NCBI GenBank assembly: GCA_026745465.1
Contig: JACYXH010000429.1
Span: forward strand, 4,761,378 to 4,825,377
Source: Lota lota
Taxonomy: Eukaryota; Chordata; Actinopteri; Gadiformes; Lotidae
Direction: 5' to 3'
DNA: 64,000 nucleotides
The notes under the pieces were generated by a model. The model did not search any database and was not told the DNA's origin. It saw only the letters and a list, made by a program, of their open reading frames with translations. Shown here in pieces: positions 50,675-62,828 of this stretch. Position 1 is the first letter of the stretch; every line of letters begins with the position of its first letter. The translations under genes were made by a program, and so were the position numbers.

Positions 50675-51420
50675 TTAATTTAGCTGTTCGGCTATAGCTA
50701 ACGAATCATGTCCACAACGCATATGATCCAGCAAGGTATCATGATCAAACCTATTCATCATCTCCTAAAGACATGCATCCACAATATTTCCATTCTCAAA
50801 AACATCACTAGACTCATATACAACCTGTTTACATCTCCTCTCGGGGTTGCCATCTATAGACTTGTATTTATAGATTACCTATATAACAACCACCTAAAAT
50901 GTAATGTATACCCACACCCCCAAAAGTAAAAAGTAAACAACAAACATAATATAAAACTAATATAAAATTCAATAGATGTTTTCAAGTCACATGTGCCATT
51001 CACCACAACCCCCACTTTTAAGACACACGCCTACAATGAAGCTGTAGCAACCTGATGCATATTCACTGGAGTCTCTTAAGCAATCTGTTTTTTTGTCATG
51101 ACTTTTTGCATACCATGGAGGATTATCATAATTTCCTTAATCGTGGTAGTATTTCCACGCACAGCTTTAGCCACAAACACCTCTTTGATATGACAATGTC
51201 ACATTTTCTTTCCCTGTATATCAACCGTAACACATAAAGCCTTCAGCGTAGACAGGACAGGGGCATTATCATATTGTTCTGACCTGTTTTCTTGAGGATG
51301 TGCAGTTTCTTGGATCAGTGTCGTTGAGGGTTATCGGTGGTCCCTGGTCAGCCTGTGCACCCGGGGTTTCTGCATTTATCACGCTAGGGGGAGCTCGAGG
51401 TGTAGATGCCTGGTCTGCTC

Positions 51421-51540
51421 CAAAATCGTCAGTCATTCCAGAGTATGATTTCTTCATCCGTCCACATGGTCTGGTCTATTCTAAAATCGTTGGCATCCCA
51501 GAGTCTGATTTCTTCGTCCGTCCACAGTTCCGGTTGCGAG
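51421..51540 (-). repeat. 60-bp tandem duplication encoding a WTDEEI-LW repeat
   Basis: Two copies of about 53-60 bp (51,421-51,480 and 51,481-51,540), differing at only two positions over a 26-bp core. On the minus strand both copies read WTDEEI plus LW in the same frame, with a 20-codon period. An acidic, tryptophan-containing protein repeat is plausible. Confidence 0.75.
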
Positions 51541-52469
51541 CTCAAAAAAGATCCTCCAGGGCTGGTGTGGTCGTTATCTGATTGAAATAAGGGATGAATA
51601 TATTAGTGTGTTATCTAACAGAATAGTGAATAGTTTTACAGTAAAACGGCTTACCATGCTGTGCAGTCAGACGCTGTGGCACATCTTGTTGTTCTACCTG
51701 CTTCTCATGTACCAATTAATGAACAGGGGGTTCGCAAACTCCAACTGGGTTTCTGGCAACTAAAGCAATGATTTGCTGGATTGTTTCAGCTGTTAGCTGA
51801 TCATTTTCACATCTTCTGATGGCTGTCGGTGGAGGGTCTGTATCTGGTAAAGCGACGGCCCCTGGTTTTCTACCCCTTACAAACAAGGGTATGGGCTGTG
51901 TATCTAAATAAAAAGATTGTAAGACAAAAAGAAATAACTAAAGCCATTATAACACCCCTTATAGTTAGAAATAATAACAGGTCATAATCAATAATCATCT
52001 TATTAAACATAAAACGTGTTTTTTGCTAGCTTACCCATGCTAGTAGAAGACCCCTCGTTGACTTTAAAGCTAGTCAACTCCTCAGCAGATCGTTGATTCT
52101 TCCTCATTGGTCCCAAATCAAACAAACCTACCACATATCGGGGAACCGATTAGCTGCATTGTACAGTATATGCATAAATAAAAAACGAATAAGTAGCAGA
52201 ATATTCAGCGATGATAGATACATACATGAACAGTACTCCTCCTGTTGCTTCTTATACTGCCCCGTGTCTTCTCCGTCACCTAACAATGAACAACTTTATC
52301 AAACAAATATAAGACAGTTACACAAAGTCATTGACCTGATATGTCTAATGATATAACTACGTTTTTAGGATATACTCACAATAAATCAGCGGCATGTTGG
52401 CAGCTTGGTGTCTCGATGTTTTGTCAAAAACCAAAAGTCTTGTAGCATGCTGCCGGGCTGTTCTCTACA

Positions 52470-52477
52470 TTTTTATA
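52470..52477 (-). promoter_or_regulatory. TATA box of a putative minus-strand transcription unit
   Basis: TATAAAAA in minus-strand sense, within GGATATAAAAATGTAG. A start about 25-30 nt on would lie near 52,445, a little before the first splice-like donor (near 52,380). Confidence 0.45.
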
Positions 52478-52841
52478 TCCTTAGGTGATGCCTTCACCCC
52501 TATCGATAGCCATTGGTCATTGTTCTAACCCATACGTTTGGTTCATCTGATGTGGACCTGCCTCTAATGAAAACTCTCTAAAACAATACCATTTGTCTAA
52601 AAGGCCCTGCACAGTGTTTGATGGGGATATAGTAATCATCATTATAAGATAAAAGCTATATACAAACAATATAAAATATTGTTTATATAAATATAATATA
52701 CAAATCATATAAACTGTTGTTTATAGGGAATATACGTTTCTCCTTGCATTTAGAGATGTCTCCCTTCCATCGTACTAATTGAGTGGTCATAGTACGCACA
52801 TTCATTACAGGTCGCTGCCTGCGTTTTCTTAGCCTAACTAC

Positions 52842-53233
52842 CCCCCAATGATGTCATATCCCACCCACTGAGGGGCTAAGGCATGGTCAACCATCTCTTT
52901 CAATAACCTAGTATTCAGCATAAACAACTGCCCACTGTGATGGAAAATGACCCAAGGCCCTATTCCAAGGTCAGCTTGCTCCAGCTAGCTTAAATTAATT
53001 AGGTTTGATGTTCAAGTGATTAAGTGCATACCATAGTGGCCTATATGTCTTTTTAACTATCTAACTCCCCACAGCTACCTGTTTTCCTGTATTCCTGCAT
53101 TGTGCTCTGGTCTCATGTTGAGAAACAATGTGTATGGCCGCGACAGATGACAGATTTTTTAAAAGCAATACTAGCCTTGCACACACTTGCTCCCTTTTAA
53201 ACCTTTTAAAACATACTCCCCCAATGATGTCAT
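52842..53233. repeat. Repeated 16-mer CCCCCAATGATGTCAT near the Polinton's right side
   Basis: Exact copies at 52,842-52,857 and 53,218-53,233, both plus strand, followed by weakly similar C/G-rich sequence. The TGATGTCAT part resembles a CRE/AP-1-type half site. Confidence 0.7.
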
Positions 53234-54731
53234 TTACTACCCCTGGGGTGAGGGTATGATCATCCCTCCCACCTGTGTTTTTCCCACACTGGCCCACAAA
53301 GGCTGCTGCAAATTCACCCCAAGCTCACCCCAAGTTCACCTTTCCCTACCCTAATTAATAATAATCATTTCCGGAAGCTTGGAAGCTTGGACCGGAAGTG
53401 GAAGCTGCATTGATATAGCTTAAGGGGGGTTACTTATATACTACTCACAATCAAGGGGAGATGTTGTGTGTATTTGAGCCATGATTGTTTAAAGAAAAGA
53501 ATTGCTCTTCAGTTTCTACTTTCAGAGCCATTGCAATCTTGTTGGACAAGTCATTTTTTTAAGAAGTTGATGTTTGATGTACAGAACGTTTTGGCCGTTT
53601 TAAAAGGTCTTAAAATATAGAGAGAAGTTACATTCCTCTCAGAAAACCATTTATTTAGCGGAGGCAGGGGTAGTTTGAGGGTTGGCTTTCATTTCACGGT
53701 TCATACGCTCAATGTGATTAATAAAGCAAAATGCTGTTGAAGAGAGAGAGAAAAGCCATCATTCAATCCCATCTTCCTGGAAGGAGGACAGAATATCCCC
53801 GGGCATAACTAGCTGTTGTCAATCATCAGGCAAGAAACCGAGCATATTTGGATTTGCTCTGACAAGGCTTTATCAAGTTAGGCTATATCCATTGCCAGAA
53901 ATCACAGTAGCAGAAGCCATGCAGTTAATAAGAGTTTATTAATATAATCCCTGAGGTCGTAAACTTCGATGATTTCAAAGATGCTTGTCAAAATATTTAA
54001 TTATAAAACGTTTTTTTGTATGATGACATCGACATACAATTAATTTAGATAATGTTTTCTTTTTAGTTGGGAAGCATTGAATGAACAAGGGATATATGTG
54101 GAGATATGAATGTATGTGTTAATTTAAAGTTAATATACATATGTGTATATAACAAGTAAGTCATTTTAATGTATGCTAAAGTACAAAGTAAATGATTAAT
54201 CAATGGGAAGATTTTGGTGTGATTTAACAAGCATTTATCTACAAAGAACATGCCTATTTGAAAAATATTAACTTCATCCCGATACAAATCTGACATACAA
54301 TATTCTTAAAATACTTCCCTGTGTTGACCAGATGATAACGTTGCATCTCTTGCATCTGTATGCCTTTCGTTTGTCAACAAAAGTTATCAACAGGAAAATA
54401 CTAAAACGATATCACCCAGGGAACATATAGTATGTTTAATACCGCTTGTATGTATAGACTCACTCTGGAGCCAGCACGGGATCATGATGAAATACACCCC
54501 CTTGGCACAGTGAACAATATCCATCTCATTGCTGTGCTTGGTGTTGCCCCTATCTCTTACTGCGTCGTCATCTCCCACGGTGTACAATCACCTGTCACTG
54601 TGATTAAGTAAGCTTCAAATTTGTACGCCGCCGTTATTAAATTTGATTTCCATTTTACCCCATACACACTTAATCAAATGTTGGAACTAGATTGAGGAGG
54701 AGAGCAGCAAAATATATATATATATACTGTA

Positions 54732-54821
54732 TGTGTGTGTGTGTGTTCAGGGGTATTAGTTTGGATGTTCAATATTTAACAATGGGATTTGCTTTACTTC
54801 TCTGTAACATATATCTATTTA

Positions 54822-54859
<38 letters not shown>

Positions 54860-54943
54860 TGTTTGTGTGTGCGGTTTTGTGTGTGTGTGCAGTAAAGTTT
54901 GTGCCTGTGTGTGTGTGGGGGTGAGTGTGTGCCATAAAGCGTT

Positions 54944-54977
<34 letters not shown>

Positions 54978-55230
54978 CGTGTAGTCATGAGTCTGTCCGT
55001 GTGCAGGTACTAAATGTTTCTATTGTATGTGTCGGCCTGTGGTAAAGTGTTTATGTATGTGTGTGTGTGTTTATATGAGCATATATATGTGTGTGCATGT
55101 GTTTATGTTTGTGTGTGTATGTTTTTGTGTTTGTGTGTTTGCGTGTGTTTTCATATGAGCGTGTGTGTGTGTGTGCATGTGTTTATGTTGGTGTGTTTAT
55201 GTTGGTGTGTTTATGTTTGTGTGTGTGTAT
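54732..55230. repeat. (TG)n-rich array with GTGTTTATGTTG minisatellite
   Basis: About 500 bp of TG-rich sequence. Near 55,175-55,225 a 15-bp unit, GTGTGTTTATGTTGG, repeats about three times. Confidence 0.9.
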
Positions 55231-55511
55231 GACAGGGAGGCCCTTCAGCAACTCACCAAACAGCCCCAGATTGAGAGCGTGTGTAAATGTCAGCAGGCGT
55301 CCAGTACTTCCCAATGAGTGGAACGGGAAATGGCACTGAGACGCCACTGGCCATATGGCTCCCGTAATTAATCGCATCGATTAATTCCTGGCATGTGTCT
55401 CTGCAAAGACACTTATGTAACATTAGAACTGCCTGGACAAGTGCCTATTCGAGCTCCTCTCAGAAGCAAAATTGGGAACACAAGATATTTTGGTCAGTCG
55501 GAAACAGAATC

Positions 55512-55543
55512 GCCAGAAGTGACATGTAAATGTCACTTCTGGC
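55512..55543. repeat. Perfect 14-bp inverted repeat (hairpin, 4-nt loop)
   Basis: GCCAGAAGTGACAT, loop GTAA, then ATGTCACTTCTGGC. The arms are perfectly complementary. Confidence 0.95.
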
Positions 55544-56776
55544 CCTGTTTACCTGTTAGGGAGATTGGCAATGTATTGTGCATGACAGAGTCTGGAGAAA
55601 TTTCTTCAACACAAGGCCTCACAATACACCTGGGGACACCAAGGACTCATGTCGCCAGGATGTAGGTGTGTTTGTTTACTTGTCTGGTAGCGCGTGTACC
55701 CGCTCGCAAACTAACAGATGGTTTGTTCTTCCTCTGGGCCAATAATAGGATACTGATCAGTTACTGAACCTCTGCACCTAGTTAATTTTAACATCGTCAT
55801 TTTATTCATATATTTTATGAATAAATCTGTTGTTCAGCTGTTACGTAGAGCTAACTGTGAGAGTCACTGTTTCTACTGTTTGTTACTTTGCTTCGTTTTT
55901 GTCTTTTAACTGGTCCCAGTTGACCTCCGACCTCTCTCAAGAACTGCCCAGAGGACCATGTGCCTGTGTAGTGTACATTTGATAATCAAACTAGTTTGAC
56001 TATAAAAAGAGCTGTTGCTGCTACCCTGACTCCAATCCCGAGTCACCCTTACTAGTCAATGTTTTTCAAAGGCCTGTTTGCGTCAGAGTGTGTGAAATCG
56101 CGTTCTGGAAAGGTTATGTTTAGGCTACTATGGGTTTTTAGCCCCAGATGTACAGTCTCACAAAGGGAGAGCCTGTGGCCATTTTGTTTATTCTGAACTG
56201 CCAACAAACTGTGAGGGGATCCAGCCGGGATGAAGAGAGTGCCAGGCTTGAGAAAAAAAGAAGCTGGTCAAATGTATAGCGCTAATAAAGGCATTCCAGC
56301 AAGGTGATGTCAAATTAATTCATTTGTGGCGTATCAAATGGATGGTTGAATTTAGCTTCTAGCAGTGCCTCTGCCCCAGAATCAATTTTTCTTGTTCTTG
56401 CATCATTTTACATCTACACGGTGGCTTGAATGCACGTCAAATGGTCAGTACTGGATGTATAATATCAGGATTTTAGAGGGAGTTTGTTTTAATCATTCAG
56501 GTGTTCTTATGGAAGTGTTTCTCTTCTGAGGAAAACTATGAGGTAAATAGACATTAGATGGATATTCCTTGGGCAGTTTGCAGGTCCCTTTACAGGAATG
56601 TAGAGAAAGTTATACATCCTATAGACTAAAGACATCCAAGACATTTCATCATCATCTGCTGCATGCTGGGAGCCGTTCTTAATTGTCCTTGGAATGAGTA
56701 AAGAGCCCAGATTATGATGCTTTCTCTCTATGAGATGGGACAGTATAAAGGTCATCCCTTCATAATGTTAATGAGG

Positions 56777-56879
56777 CGTGTGTGTGTGCATGCATGTGGA
56801 TGCTTATGTATGTCTGTGTGTGTGTGTGTGTGTGTGTGTCCAAGCAGGTGTGTATATGTGCGTGTGTGTGTGTTAGAGC

Positions 56880-56924
<45 letters not shown>

Positions 56925-56971
56925 TGTAACCATGCATGTTACGTGGATACGCGTGCATGTGTGTGTGTGTG
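56777..56971. repeat. (TG)n-rich array
   Basis: TG tracts separated by CAAGCAGGTG and AGAGCAGGTG spacers. Confidence 0.9.
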
Positions 56972-58739
56972 AGTGAGGCATGAGCCAGGGGCCTGTGGAA
57001 GCTGTGCTACTAGAGCCCGCTCATCCCTCTGCTGTTGTCTCACCTTAACCCTTGAATTGATAAGGCTTGTGGCTCCGCAGCTGTTGTCCGCGGCGCTCCA
57101 CAATGATAAGGGGCCGGCGAGGCATCAAGCTGTTATCTGGGTGATGCTGACATTCACCTCATACACACCATAGCAACATGTGGCCGAGAAGCAGAATACT
57201 CAGCTGGCAAGCGGCAACTGGGAGCTCAGAAAAGTAAAAAGATACAAGTCAGAACTTTTTGTTGAAATTGTTGACCAAACTAAATAAACAGAACTGGTAG
57301 AAATAAGGAATAACCAACTGTGTTCAGGTCATACCGTTATGGTCATCAGTCCATTTAAAGGGAATTTATCAGGGTCCATGGTTCAGGGTGGGAATGAGCA
57401 GGCCTTTGACACGTTGTGTGTTTAACAGAATCACACCAGATGATTATTCTGTCCCCAATCTTTAAATTCGTTTTTGTACATTTTGCATGGGTACTCATGG
57501 AGATACCCAAATGATTTTAATGCCTGCCTTGTGGACATTTAGCTAGCTACAAATATCCATACAACTCAACTAACCTTGAAACACTGGTAAATATTTTAAT
57601 GAACCCAACAATTTAGCAATATTTGAGTTCTAGTTAGTATGGTCATTAAATGAAAATAACAAACAATGATAGACATGCATCCATCAGTAAACTATCTGCA
57701 TACCGGCTACTAGTTTTATATTCTATGAACGGCACATTTCAACTTTTGATACATTTTTATCACATTCATGCTGAAAAGACAACCACATGCATAGTTACAC
57801 GGACACACATTTAGTCTATGAATAATGAATAACATGTACAGAATACATTTGTATCTGAATACTTGATGTTGCATTAGAAATTCAAGTTGGAGCTGTCCAC
57901 AGATTTCAGAAAATACCCAATGGTAAAATACAGAAAAAGACAAATGTGTTTTTTTTCACCACCATTCCCTTTGTTTTATACATGACTCAACTGAGATATA
58001 GTCTGTTGTGGAACAATGTGTTTTGGGACACTTTGTACTCTGGAATTAAATTAATTTTACATTGAATGAGGTTAAGACTTCATAAGCGTGCTCAATAAAA
58101 GGGAAAGATGTACCTTATCTCTCAGACTCTCTCTCTGTGCGCTCGCTCACTTTTATGAAGGAGGTAATTAGCATTTTAATTCGGAGCTTGAACCTGTGCT
58201 TAATAGAATTAAAATGAGAAACATGTTGACATGGGGACATGGGTTTTTGACCCATGGAAGTCGGGATAGTAGCGGAATAACTTTAACCAGAGATAGATAT
58301 GGAGTTGACCTGAGCGGAGATAAGGTAAACATTTGCAAATATAGCGACCAAAAAAGGCTTTTTTCTATGAAGCCTGAAAATATTAGCGCAAAAATGTAAT
58401 TAAAAAAACTAACAATTTCTATGGGTTTCATAATTGATGTGCTAGCGTAGTTTAAATCGCTCTTACCCCTAAGAGACCAAGTCCTCGTAATAAACAAAAA
58501 AATATTTCACTGTTTCAAAGTTTTTGCAGGCACTGAGGTTGCAGTTTTGTTCTGTCATCATATCTCCCAGGCCCGCTGAAGAGGACTTGTCAAGACGTTT
58601 GAATGTTAAAGTTCAAAATCGTTGTCATCCCCAAAGGGGAATTCGTTTTGCAGAAGGAGCGCAACTAAAAATGTCCCCTATTCCACCAGTTTCTACGAGG
58701 TTAGACTCTGAGGAGATAGAGAGGGGGAGAGAGCGAGCA

Positions 58740-59050
58740 AGCTGTGGAGCGTGAACCTAGGCGCCTGCACGTCTGTTGTCCCACTGCGAAACAGCGACCG
58801 CGATGGAATGAAGTTTGCCATTTTCATAATTAGAGATGAGAGACAAACGCGAGGAGTAGTGCGACGCGTGCACCAAACACAGGCACTTCAGCCGACGCAC
58901 CCCAACCACAGCCACATGTGGCCGGGTAAACACCAACATCACAGCAATCAACTCCAGCTCGAGCACCACTTTCCCCGTGCAGGTGAGCATGACAACAACA
59001 ACAGTAAACCAAGCTCCACCGCACTAGCCGCCATCCCCGCCCCAGCCCTC
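58740..59050 (+). other. CpG-rich patch with a possible splice donor
   Basis: Locally high CpG in an otherwise CpG-poor neighbourhood. On the plus strand a consensus donor, GTGCAG followed by GTGAGC, lies near 58,976-58,987. It could be a non-coding first exon or enhancer. No protein frame is convincing. Confidence 0.25.
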
Positions 59051-60278
59051 TGTCCCCGATATTATTCGCACAATTGATGTTGTGGCTCTAAAGAATGTGT
59101 CAGCAATTCCAAACGCAATTAAAATAAATAGTGTTGGTTGCAGGCCAAAGGGATGACCTTGTTGCTGCCGTGTATTGGTGTATGGGGGTGAGTCATTGAG
59201 ACAAGAAGATCAAGGGGGGAGGGGGAATAGTGTGTTTGTAGCTGTCGGTTTTGACCTTTCAAGCATTTTTCACTCAAGGATAAAATGGTTCATCATCACA
59301 ATTGGCGAAGCAAAAAATTGGGAACGGCTTCAGTAAAAAAAAAAAGGTCACAATGACAGTAATTATCGGAATCTTTTTAGATCCTCTTGCCAGGAATTGA
59401 GCACTGCTAATTTTCAATTTTGACTCACTGACACAACACCGCGTGATATGTTCCTCTTGATCGGATCTGCTATTGTAGCCACTCAGAGCTACTCGGAATT
59501 CTCCTGCCATACTGATGCAGTGCTCCTTCTGAAAATACAAACTCCTCTGGGAATGACAAGAGGACAAGGGAAAATATAACCAAACATTTTACAAGAGTCT
59601 AATGTAAACAGATATGGAACAATTATTTTGGCCCTGTGGCTTTGGTATTTTTACAAATCATTCATCCACCACACAGCCTTTACTGTTTGTTAAGTTGCCA
59701 ATACAGGTTTGTAACTTAAATGCTTTTGCCAATACAAGAGGCTGAATAATTATTGCATTGCAAGTGTGCTGTAGGGATGCTGGGACTGCAGGAATCCAGG
59801 TTAATCCCATACAGTCTGTCCATATCTGGGCTCACAAAAGCAAGGGAATATTTGTATTGCTGTTTTCACACATCAAATGTAATCAAATACCCTTCTGACT
59901 TACTTTTGCAAGTTCCATGTTGTTTCCTGTGCACGCTCATGAACAAAGAGGTGGAAGGAACTCAGCACCTGTATAGGCCATAAGAATAACAGCAATATTG
60001 TGATTTAGTTAATAATTTCATATTCTTGGATGTAAAAAAAAAAGTATGGCAATCCCTGAACTCAACCCATATTTTACTGCATTTGCACGTTTTAAATAGA
60101 ACCATCATGAACTAAAGAGACATAACCAATGCTATAAAACGATATAAAAAGTACATTCGAGGGATCTTGAGTCAAGGAAACATTACCTGACCCACTGACT
60201 GACAGTATAATGTTAAACAGTATTATTAATAATCTTAAGCATAAGTATGCCATGGAAATAAAAAAGTCTAACCATTAA

Positions 60279-60280
<2 letters not shown>

Positions 60281-60341
<61 letters not shown>
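60281..60341. repeat. (TG)n microsatellite
   Basis: About 60 bp of pure TG. Confidence 0.97.
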
Positions 60342-60343
<2 letters not shown>

Positions 60344-61327
60344 AGTATGAGTATGTGTATATGCTTGTGTGCGTGTGCGTGTGCGGGCGCTTTTATGTCT
60401 GTCTGTGCAGATGGCGGGTTCACAAAGATATTCACTTTGATGCTCTTCTGAGGGCTCTTCTGTCAGAGAGCTCTACTCAGAAACTAGAACATATTGATGG
60501 GAATTTAAAAAAATGTCTCGTGCACGGGCCTTTCTCCATCTGCTGCTCCCCACACCGGGCGCGGCTGAGGGAATGTGAATGTGTTTGCTGTTTGTTTTGC
60601 TGGGGGAAGAGAATGCGCCGTAAGAATGCACAGGATCCGTGCGAGGGGTAGATTGAGGGGTCCAACGTAGTGATCTATAATTGGAATCTGCTCTTGGTGC
60701 TGAGGAGTTTTTAACCTCTCCTAAATCCCTTCCCCTTCCTGAAAAGCGAATGTGAAAAAGCGCATATGGACCCTCATCCTTATTCAGTTTTAGTTCTGTT
60801 TGTCATCCTCCAGACATGACTCTTGTACCACAGCATCAAAGCTCCAACACTATATTTGTATTTTGTTACATCGTTAGGCTGCTTTATTTCCTTTTTTCAT
60901 GGATACAAATAAGGATATCATGGCTCATCAATAAACAACTCCACACTCGAAAAGGCTCCCGCTGTAAGATTCACAAGTAGACACTGAACACGACGAGCGG
61001 AAACGAAAAACCATAACCTTCAAGGATAAGCGACTTTCGAAACGCTATCCCCCACGATCCCTGAATATGTTTGTGTTTGTATGTCATCGTCAGTTTAGTT
61101 TTCCTCCATTTATTGGGCCATTATCGGAGAAGCCGACATGAAGCAGCCGTGTGGCGTTAATGGAAGCCTCTCTCATAAAGACAGACACTGAGGGATGGCA
61201 AATCATTACAGCATGGGGCTCCTCTGCATAGGCTGTCACAGCCAGCACTCAGTGGGCATCCATCCTCACTCATATACGTAGTTGTAATTATGGAGCAGGA
61301 AAAACAAAAGCGCTTGTTTACATCCTT

Positions 61328-61340
61328 GGGGGGGGGGGGG
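61328..61340. repeat. Poly-G run (13 G)
   Basis: Uninterrupted G homopolymer. Confidence 0.9.
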
Positions 61341-61619
61341 TGCATCCGTGTCAGGTATAATAAACACAAAATAAAATAAATAAAAATAATAACAAGCAGG
61401 ATTGATAAATGTCCCAAACATGGCCGCCACGCTAAGTACATTTCTCTTAACAAAATAAATCCCTCTCCAAATATATAATATGTTATTGCCGAAGCCAATG
61501 CTGACAATTGTTGAAGAAATGGAAAGCTAGCCTCTTGGAGTCCCAATTTCTATCTAATCTTTGTTGGTACCTTGGGCATTGACAGAATGCATTCACCAGT
61601 GGCAAAGTATACTTGCGCC

Positions 61620-61651
<32 letters not shown>
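61620..61651. repeat. (GA)n microsatellite
   Basis: About 30 bp of GA. Confidence 0.95.
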
Positions 61652-61656
<5 letters not shown>

Positions 61657-62231
61657 TGATCGTTAGTCAAACTACTTTTCCCTTTAGAGTCATGCAGCAA
61701 TAGAGTTAACTTAACAAGCTAGAGTAAATTAACATTGACCAGAGGCAGCAGTTACATACATCCGTAAATAACATCTGGAATAACCATTTGACACTTTTTC
61801 TGTGATAGATGGAGGTAAATTATAAATTAAAAAAAAACAAGAGGCTTATTTCCCACATTCCCATACCATTGAATGGACGCTCACAGCAAGATGCACTTTT
61901 TTGTTCTGGAGCCCATTTGCAATCGTATCGAGACCAAGAGTCACCGGCGACAGCGATGGAGAAGCTGTCAGGGTTATAAAGACACAAGCCCTCTCTCTCT
62001 CCCGCATCTCTATTTATAGCTGAGCATGTGCAAATGTCAATGATTTATGCTGACATGTGTAAACGTCGCTGTCACATTAATAATGGTCTCACAAAAATAT
62101 TCAAGAGGAAAGAAAACAGCATGGCGAGCAAAGTGTACAGAGGCGAGCACATGAAACGGTTCCATTACTGTACACCGCTGGGCTACAAAGGCTCTCATAT
62201 TGATAATAATATAGAGACATCAGGCAATCAT

Positions 62232-62288
62232 GAAACTACCAACCAAAACCAATGCTGATCAGCCACAAAAACGTGGTTTGGTAGTTTC
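62232..62288. repeat. Inverted repeat, 11-bp arms
   Basis: GAAACTACCAA at 62,232-62,242 and its complement TTGGTAGTTTC at 62,278-62,288. A small GCTGATCAGC palindrome lies in the loop. Confidence 0.8.
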
Positions 62289-62580
62289 TTTATAATTTGA
62301 GGTTAACCATCTGGCCAAACCAATAAGGTGTACCAGTGTATCCATCACAGATTCTTATGAGGACATTTAGATGCCACAGCAGATCCCCAGTCCGTCTTGT
62401 TGTTTCTGGTTAGAGCCCTACGTGCCCGTTTTCACAATGGGCACATGAGCAAAAGCATGGCAATCAATATTTCTTACACTAATTGAAGTGCTTTTTATCT
62501 GAACCACTCTCAGTGGACTCACCAGGGAAGATTAAATGTATTTTCTGTGAGCGTGCATTAGCATGGGCATGTGTGCGCCT

Positions 62581-62584
<4 letters not shown>

Positions 62585-62632
<48 letters not shown>
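62585..62632. repeat. (TG)n microsatellite
   Basis: About 46 bp of TG followed by GAGTGTGTGAG. Confidence 0.95.
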
Positions 62633-62635
<3 letters not shown>

Positions 62636-62811
62636 TGTGTGAGTCTGGGAGTCTGGGATATATAAGCCTAACTGTGTATTCATTTTAATATATTCACTTT
62701 TCACCTACAATAATGTTAATAGCTTGTTCTGCTTCCCCCTTACTGGCATGTCTTCCTTTAAGGTTTTCTGAAACGCCAGAGCCTTGTATCAATATTTATG
62801 TGTGTGTGTGT

Positions 62812-62828
62812 GGGGGGGGGGGGGGGGG
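62812..62828. repeat. Poly-G run (17 G)
   Basis: Uninterrupted G homopolymer following a short TG run. Confidence 0.95.

Larger units (their letters stand above)
41100..53300. mobile_element. Polinton/adintovirus-like element (fossil, broken)
   Basis: One block carries a double jelly-roll major capsid protein and an adenain-type protease on the plus strand. A convergent block on the minus strand carries an unassigned protein, a small basic protein, a packaging ATPase and a protein-primed family B DNA polymerase. This gene set is diagnostic for Polintons (Mavericks) and adintoviruses. No integrase and no terminal inverted repeats were found, so both outer borders are approximate and the copy may be truncated. 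Overall there are ten or more breaks. A Tc1-like transposon has inserted between the left gene and the capsid gene. The Polinton is therefore older than that insertion. Confidence 0.85.
50690..53300 (-). other. Region upstream of the Polinton polymerase: TATA-driven, splice-like boundaries, no named domain
   Basis: No integrase or other known Polinton domain is visible here. On the minus strand TATAAAAA lies at 52,470-52,477. Several good GT donor and AG acceptor contexts occur between about 51.6 and 52.4 kb, separated by short open segments. This suggests a multi-exon transcript or spliced leader reading toward the polymerase. A 60-bp tandem duplication lies at 51,421-51,540. The 52.5-53.3 kb part is non-coding and carries a repeated 16-mer. 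Confidence 0.4.

Noticed and set aside
50708-50929. 73-residue plus-strand frame divergent from the polymerase
   Set aside because: Non-repetitive but unrecognised and on the opposite strand to its neighbours. Not enough to call a gene.
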